Assembly (NCBI GenBank): GCA_965229765.1 | Contig: CBDDJT010000003.1 | Coordinates: 434,001-498,000 of the forward strand | Reading direction: 5' to 3' | Length of the DNA: 64,000 nt | Source of the DNA: ASV31 sp965229765 | Lineage (GTDB): Bacteria > Pseudomonadota > Alphaproteobacteria > Rhodobacterales > Rhodobacteraceae | Shown: positions 60,529-64,000 of the stretch, one piece after another | Numbering within the stretch: position 1 is the first letter of the stretch | Layout of the letters: each line of letters opens with the position of its first letter | The notes under the pieces: model-generated | What the model was told of the DNA's origin: nothing | The model's database searches: none | Seen by the model: the letters and a program-made list of their open reading frames with translations, nothing else | Position numbers and translations under genes: made by a program

Positions 60529-61335
60529 ATGGACAAGGTGGCGGGCGAGAACGTGGACGCGCCGGTGGACGGCGGCGGTGACCCGGTGGTGTCCCGGCAG
60601 TGGGACGTGCGGTTCGACGACGGCCGCAACGCGCGCGGCAAGATTGGCATGGTACTGATCCCCAACGAGCAGACCATCGAGGAAGAAATGATCCGCACCG
60701 CGCCGCCGGGCGTTGGGGTCTATTTCAGCCGCGCGGTGATGCCGCACGAGATCTCGACCGCCGCGCTGGCGCAATGCGGCGACACGATCGCCGAGGCGGC
60801 GGGGCGCATCCTGCCCGACGACGGGCTGGACGTGGTCTGCTTTGCCTGCACGTCGGGCTCCATCGCGGTGGGCGAGGCGCGCGCCCGCGCGGAACTGGCG
60901 CGCGGCGCGCCGGGGGTGAAGGCCACGACGCTTGTCACCGGGGTGCGCCGGGCGATGGAACGCTTCGGCGCGCGGCGCATCGCGGTGGGCACGCCCTATA
61001 CCGACGAGCTGAACACCACGGTGGCGCGTTACTGGCGGCAGGCGGGGCTGGAGATCGCCAATTTCCAGGGGCTGGGGCTGGACTATGACCACCAGATGAT
61101 CCGGGTTGACCCGCGCTATCTGATCGAGTTCGCCGAGGCGGTGGACCGGCCCGACGCGGACCTGTTCCTGATGAGCTGCGGCGCGATCCGCACGCTGGGG
61201 GTGGTGAATGAAATCGAGCGTCGGCTGGGCAAGCCCGTGGTCGCCTCGAACCAGGCGATGCTGTGGGATTGCCTGCGGCTGGCGGGCGTGGAGGACAGGC
61301 TGGAGGGCTACGGGCGGCTGTTTCGCGACTTCTAG
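60529..61335 (+). CDS. Asp/Glu racemase-superfamily enzyme (maleate isomerase/arylmalonate decarboxylase-like)
   Basis: Cofactor-free two-cysteine enzyme, 268 residues. The catalytic pair appears as C107 in FACTSGS and C217 in LMSCGAIRT, the arrangement of maleate cis-trans isomerases and arylmalonate decarboxylases. IGMVLIPNEQTIEEEM near 39 and GVGVYFSRAVMP near 61 bind the carboxylate in relatives. It is divergent from the M24-Dpp unit and convergent with the DUF1185 gene. It probably isomerises, racemises or decarboxylates a dicarboxylate formed in this pathway. The ATG at 60529 is chosen because similarity starts after it. Confidence 0.85.
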   Translation: MDKVAGENVDAPVDGGGDPVVSRQWDVRFDDGRNARGKIGMVLIPNEQTIEEEMIRTAPPGVGVYFSRAVMPHEISTAALAQCGDTIAEAAGRILPDDGLDVVCFACTSGSIAVGEARARAELARGAPGVKATTLVTGVRRAMERFGARRIAVGTPYTDELNTTVARYWRQAGLEIANFQGLGLDYDHQMIRVDPRYLIEFAEAVDRPDADLFLMSCGAIRTLGVVNEIERRLGKPVVASNQAMLWDCLRLAGVEDRLEGYGRLFRDF

Positions 61336-61356
61336 GGCGGGGGGGGAACGCCGCTC

Positions 61357-61401
61357 GGGGGCATCGAGCCCCCTCGCGCCGTGCCTCCGGCGGGAGTATT
61401 T
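61357..61401. terminator. Hairpin and CTCCGGCGGGAG-TATTT element between convergent genes
   Basis: GGGGGC-atcga-GCCCCC (61357-61373) forms a 6-bp stem and is followed by CCTCCGGCGGGAGTATTT (61384-61401), a CTCC/GGAG mini-hairpin with a T-rich tail. From memory, this second string is a very frequent 3'-intergenic sequence in Rhodobacteraceae. Position after the racemase-like gene fits termination. Confidence 0.5.
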
Positions 61402-61474
61402 CTGAACAGAAGAAGCCGGGGGAGGCGCGGCGGGCCAAGGCGGTTTGCCCGCCCGGGGGCTGGCGGGCGCCGGG

Positions 61475-62056
61475 CTACCTCAGCCCGTCCTCGCCCTTCA
61501 CGTCCTCGACGGCGAGGCCGCCCATGCGGTGGTGGATGCGCCCGCCGCGCGACATGGCCAGCGCGAGGAGCAGCTCTCCGGCGCGGGGGGCGTCGGGCAC
61601 GCCCACCTCCATCGCGTCGAAATGGCTGCGGACATAGGCGGCGTTGATGTGGCCCAGAGGGATGTCGATGCGGGTGCCGGGGCCGCCCTGTTTCATGGCC
61701 GAAGGCACGATGGCCTTTGCCTCGCCCAGCCGGGCGCGCATGGCATAGCCGCCGGGGACGTGCCAGAGCGCGGTGTGTTCCAGTTCCCCGCCCTCGCCCG
61801 CCATGGCGGCCTTGCCGTAGCCGTCGATCCCGTCGAGCCCGCCCATCGCGTCAACGAGGCGGTCGGTGAGCATCAGGCCCAAGGGTTTCAGATCCTCCAT
61901 CGCCGGTTGCAGCTCGGCGGTGTAGGCGCCCGCGAAGGGGTTGGCGACGATGGCGAGGATCGCGGCGCGGCGGCGCGGCAGGGGCGGCGGCGGGCCGCCA
62001 TCGTGGTGGATCTCTTCCACGAAGAGAGCGGTCTTGCGGAGCGTGAAGTCAGGCAT
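61475..62056 (-). CDS. Amino acid synthesis family protein (DUF1185, PF06684-like)
   Basis: A 193-residue protein. It has LRKTALFVEEIHHDGG at the start, VANPFAGAYTAELQPAMEDL near 38, GYGKAAMAGEGGELEHTALW near 79 and GTRIDIPLGHINAAYVRSHF near 127, which match the DUF1185 family. Despite the family name no reaction is proved; structural work suggested a small-molecule-binding fold. Its start overlaps the stop of the UPF0280 gene by 8 bp. It is the last gene of a leftward unit with UPF0280 and an Hnr-like protein. Confidence 0.85.
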   Translation of the reverse strand: MPDFTLRKTALFVEEIHHDGGPPPPLPRRRAAILAIVANPFAGAYTAELQPAMEDLKPLGLMLTDRLVDAMGGLDGIDGYGKAAMAGEGGELEHTALWHVPGGYAMRARLGEAKAIVPSAMKQGGPGTRIDIPLGHINAAYVRSHFDAMEVGVPDAPRAGELLLALAMSRGGRIHHRMGGLAVEDVKGEDGLR

Positions 62057-62879
62057 GGGCGGGATCCCCTGGCAGAAGCTGGCCGAGCGTGCGGGTGTCG
62101 CCATTGAGGACGAGCGCGGCGGCGGTGACAAGGCCGCGGGCGCGCAGGCCCTCGGCACAGGCGGTTCCATGGGCAAGCGCGCGGGCGGTCTCCGTTGCCG
62201 AAAGCGCGCCGACATGGGTGGTGACGGGGCGGTCGCCCAGATCGCTGTCGGGGGCGATGTCGCACGCCGGGCGGCGGGCGATGGCCGGGTGGCCCGGCAG
62301 ATCGACGGCATTGGCGATCAGTGTGGCGGCGGCATCGGCGGCGGCGGCGGTGGCGGCCAGCACCGTGACGCTGTCGGCGATGCCGAGGCTGTGGCTGCGC
62401 CCGCGCCAGCCCGAGGTGGCGATGCCGCCGATGCCGTCGGCGGCGGTCAGGCGGATGCGGGCGGGCGGATCGGCGGCGATGAGCGCGGTGGCGCTGGCGC
62501 CGGGGGCAAGGAACAGCGCCACGTCGCCGCCGTTGTTCACATGGGCCTTCACGATGCCGGGGACGCTGCGGATCGTGGCGAGGATTTCATCGGCGACGGC
62601 CCCGGCGACGGCGGCCATCGGCGTGACGAAGGTTGGCGCGAAGGGGGCGGTGGCAAGGGCCATGCGGCGGGCGACGGGCCCCCGGGGCATGGGGCCCGAT
62701 GGTGCGCGCAGGCGGGGAAGTTCGGGCACCAGTTCGTCGAGGATCGTCGTGAAACGGGCGGTGGCGCGGGCCAAGGCGGCCTCGCGCCCCGGGCCGTCGA
62801 CGTCGATCACCAGGTCGATCGGCCCGTGGTGCAGGTGCAGCCGCCCGCCGGGCAGGCGCGCGGCCTGCGCGCCCGTCAC
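62049..62879 (-). CDS. UPF0280 family protein (ApbE-related)
   Basis: A 276-residue protein of the UPF0280/COG2122 type. LHLHHGPIDLVIDVDG at the start, PMAAVAGAVADEILATI near 88, KAHVNNGGDVALFLAPG near 111 and GIATSGWRGRSHSLGIADSV near 152 are the conserved blocks, related to the flavin-transferase ApbE. It may load or bind a flavin for the neighbouring Hnr-like flavoprotein, but this is inference. Coupled by 4- and 8-bp overlaps to both neighbours. GTG or ATG start at 62879 is fixed by the overlap. Confidence 0.85.
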   Translation of the reverse strand: MTGAQAARLPGGRLHLHHGPIDLVIDVDGPGREAALARATARFTTILDELVPELPRLRAPSGPMPRGPVARRMALATAPFAPTFVTPMAAVAGAVADEILATIRSVPGIVKAHVNNGGDVALFLAPGASATALIAADPPARIRLTAADGIGGIATSGWRGRSHSLGIADSVTVLAATAAAADAAATLIANAVDLPGHPAIARRPACDIAPDSDLGDRPVTTHVGALSATETARALAHGTACAEGLRARGLVTAAALVLNGDTRTLGQLLPGDPAHA

Positions 62880-64000
62880 GGGCGGTGCCCGAGCGCGCGG
62901 GCGGCGGCGCCGTATTCGCCGCCGTGTTCCAGCACGTCGGCGACGCTGCGCACCGCGCCGTCATGGCCGCCCAGCGCGATGTAATCGGCCCGTGGCAGGG
63001 TGAATTCCAGCGGCGCGACCAGCGCGGGCGTGGGGACGTAGCCGAAGGCGCCGGGCGGCAGGGCCAGCACGTCGACCATCAGCGTGATGCCCCCACCCGG
63101 CCAGACATAGGCGGGCGCGCCGCCGCAGGTGACGCGGGTCTTGAGCGCCTGCACCGAGCGGGTGAGCTGGACCGGGTTCTTCGTGACGCCCGAGCGCAGG
63201 GAACCGCCCGCACCGGCCTGGAACATGACCGTGCAAAGCGCGGGTTCGCAGTTCTCGGCGATGAGGTCGACCGAGGGGCGGAGCGCATTCGGCAGGGGCG
63301 CGGCTTCGGGAATGAGGTCGTCGTTGAGGACGTAGTAGGCCCATTGCTCTCCGGTGGTGGAGACCATGAGCATGGTCAGCCCGGGGCGCGCGCCCTTCTT
63401 CGCCAGCCAGGGGTTCAGGATGGTCAGCGGGTCCTCGATATCGGTGCCGCCCCAGCCGCGCCCCGGCTGGGCCACCTGGAAATAGCGGCCGGGGGTGGAG
63501 CGGCGGCCCTTGATGCGGATGCCGGTGTCGGGCCAGCCCAGCACCTTGCCCGCCTGATGCTCGCTGACGATGCCGGTGATGTGGTCGTCGACCACGACGA
63601 CCTCGTCCACCAGCCCGTGCCACTGGCTGGCGAACATGCCGATGGTGGCAGAGCCGCAGCCGACGCGCATCCGGTCCTCGCGCTGGCCGTCGACGATGGG
63701 CGGCTGGCCGGCCTGCACGATCACGCTGGCGCCGCCGTCCACGGTCAGCTCCACCGCCTGCCGGTTGCACAGGTTCAGAAGTGCGTCGCAGGTGGCGCGG
63801 CCCTCGTCCTTGGTGCCGCCGGTCAGGTGTTCCACCCCGCCGAGGGACAGCATCTGGCTGCCGTATTCGCTGGTGGTGACATGGCCGATGACCTCGCCAC
63901 GGGCGCGGACGGCGGCGGCCTCGTGGCCCAGGTGACGGTCGGTGTCGACCTTCACCTTGACGCCGCAGTAGGAATAGATCGCCTCTGTCACCACGGTGAC
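62876..64000 (-). CDS. 6-hydroxynicotinate reductase-like protein, C-terminal part (cut by window end)
   Basis: At least 374 residues; the frame stays open to the right edge, so the N-terminus is missing. Visible blocks include SYCGVKVKVDTDRHLGHEAA near the edge, VGCGSATIGMFASQW, GYVPTPALVAPLEF and LPRADYIALGGHDGAVRSV near the end. The overall order matches proteins annotated as 6-hydroxynicotinate reductase in alphaproteobacteria, which carry an N-terminal ferredoxin domain that would lie outside this window. The other enzymes of nicotinate fermentation are absent here, so a different reduced substrate is likely. Confidence 0.75.
   Translation of the reverse strand, partial: VTVVTEAIYSYCGVKVKVDTDRHLGHEAAAVRARGEVIGHVTTSEYGSQMLSLGGVEHLTGGTKDEGRATCDALLNLCNRQAVELTVDGGASVIVQAGQPPIVDGQREDRMRVGCGSATIGMFASQWHGLVDEVVVVDDHITGIVSEHQAGKVLGWPDTGIRIKGRRSTPGRYFQVAQPGRGWGGTDIEDPLTILNPWLAKKGARPGLTMLMVSTTGEQWAYYVLNDDLIPEAAPLPNALRPSVDLIAENCEPALCTVMFQAGAGGSLRSGVTKNPVQLTRSVQALKTRVTCGGAPAYVWPGGGITLMVDVLALPPGAFGYVPTPALVAPLEFTLPRADYIALGGHDGAVRSVADVLEHGGEYGAAARALGHRP

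Noticed and set aside
62876..64000. Nicotinate degradation pathway
   Set aside because: Only the 6-hydroxynicotinate reductase-like protein points to it; enamidase, hydratase and the other expected enzymes are missing in the visible part.

Overview
The window is high-GC DNA from an alphaproteobacterium, most likely a Rhodobacteraceae member (Roseobacter/Paracoccus-like). This rests on codon and base bias, on the density of GntR-controlled ABC and TTT transport-catabolism operons, and on core gene types such as glpX followed by recJ and a tRNA-Glu. Assignments come from reading motifs and domain order; no database search was possible.

Layout. (1) 1-5.8 kb: three small membrane proteins (two are tandem paralogues) divergent from an XRE/MmyB-type regulator, then the housekeeping pair glpX-recJ and tRNA-Glu(TTC). 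(2) 5.9-6.8 kb: a decayed IS21-type istA remnant next to the tRNA, after which only accessory catabolic genes follow. (3) 6.8-22.0 kb: a two-regulator locus. FGGY kinase, class II aldolase, HAD protein and metallo-beta-lactamase-fold lactonase run leftward; a Tm-1-like/UPF0261 protein and a second class II aldolase run rightward; a leftward operon encodes a TctCBA importer plus three sulfatases without signal peptides. Two GntR/FCD regulators and GTATAC-centred palindromes sit at the divergent promoters. This looks like a pathway for a sulfated sugar, sugar acid or other organosulfate. (4) 22.2-44.8 kb: a large sugar locus. It holds an essentially complete non-phosphorylative L-fucose pathway (mutarotase, dehydrogenase candidates, lactonase, fuconate dehydratase, keto-deoxy-fuconate dehydrogenase, FAH-type hydrolase) with a CUT1 ABC importer. 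Beside it are an altronate-dehydratase-like protein, a TIM-barrel isomerase, two PfkB kinases and an unexplained module of creatininase-like, SIS, FGGY, M42 and BtpA proteins. A GntR regulator and three near-identical operators (ATACTARCATGTYAG) at three divergent promoters tie much of it together. (5) 45.1-53.2 kb: a Rieske oxygenase translationally coupled to a glutamine-synthetase-like ligase, followed by a complete Liv-type ABC importer and a tiny membrane protein. (6) 53.3-64.0 kb: a Dpp/Opp-type peptide or amide importer with an M24 peptidase-fold enzyme, a two-cysteine Asp/Glu-racemase-type enzyme, a DUF1185 protein, a UPF0280 (ApbE-related) protein and the C-terminal part of a 6-hydroxynicotinate-reductase-like protein cut by the window end.

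The most interesting non-coding signals are an 11-bp phased repeat (TGCCGACGTnn) at three distant places, once inside a coding sequence; the three matching operators of the fucose regulon; and strong hairpins at the junction between substrate-binding protein and permease in all three ABC importers that have that gene order. The best candidates for undescribed systems are the sulfatase/TTT/aldolase locus, the M42-BtpA-SIS-FGGY-creatininase module, the coupled Rieske oxygenase/GS-like ligase, and the Hnr-like/UPF0280/DUF1185/racemase/M24 locus.
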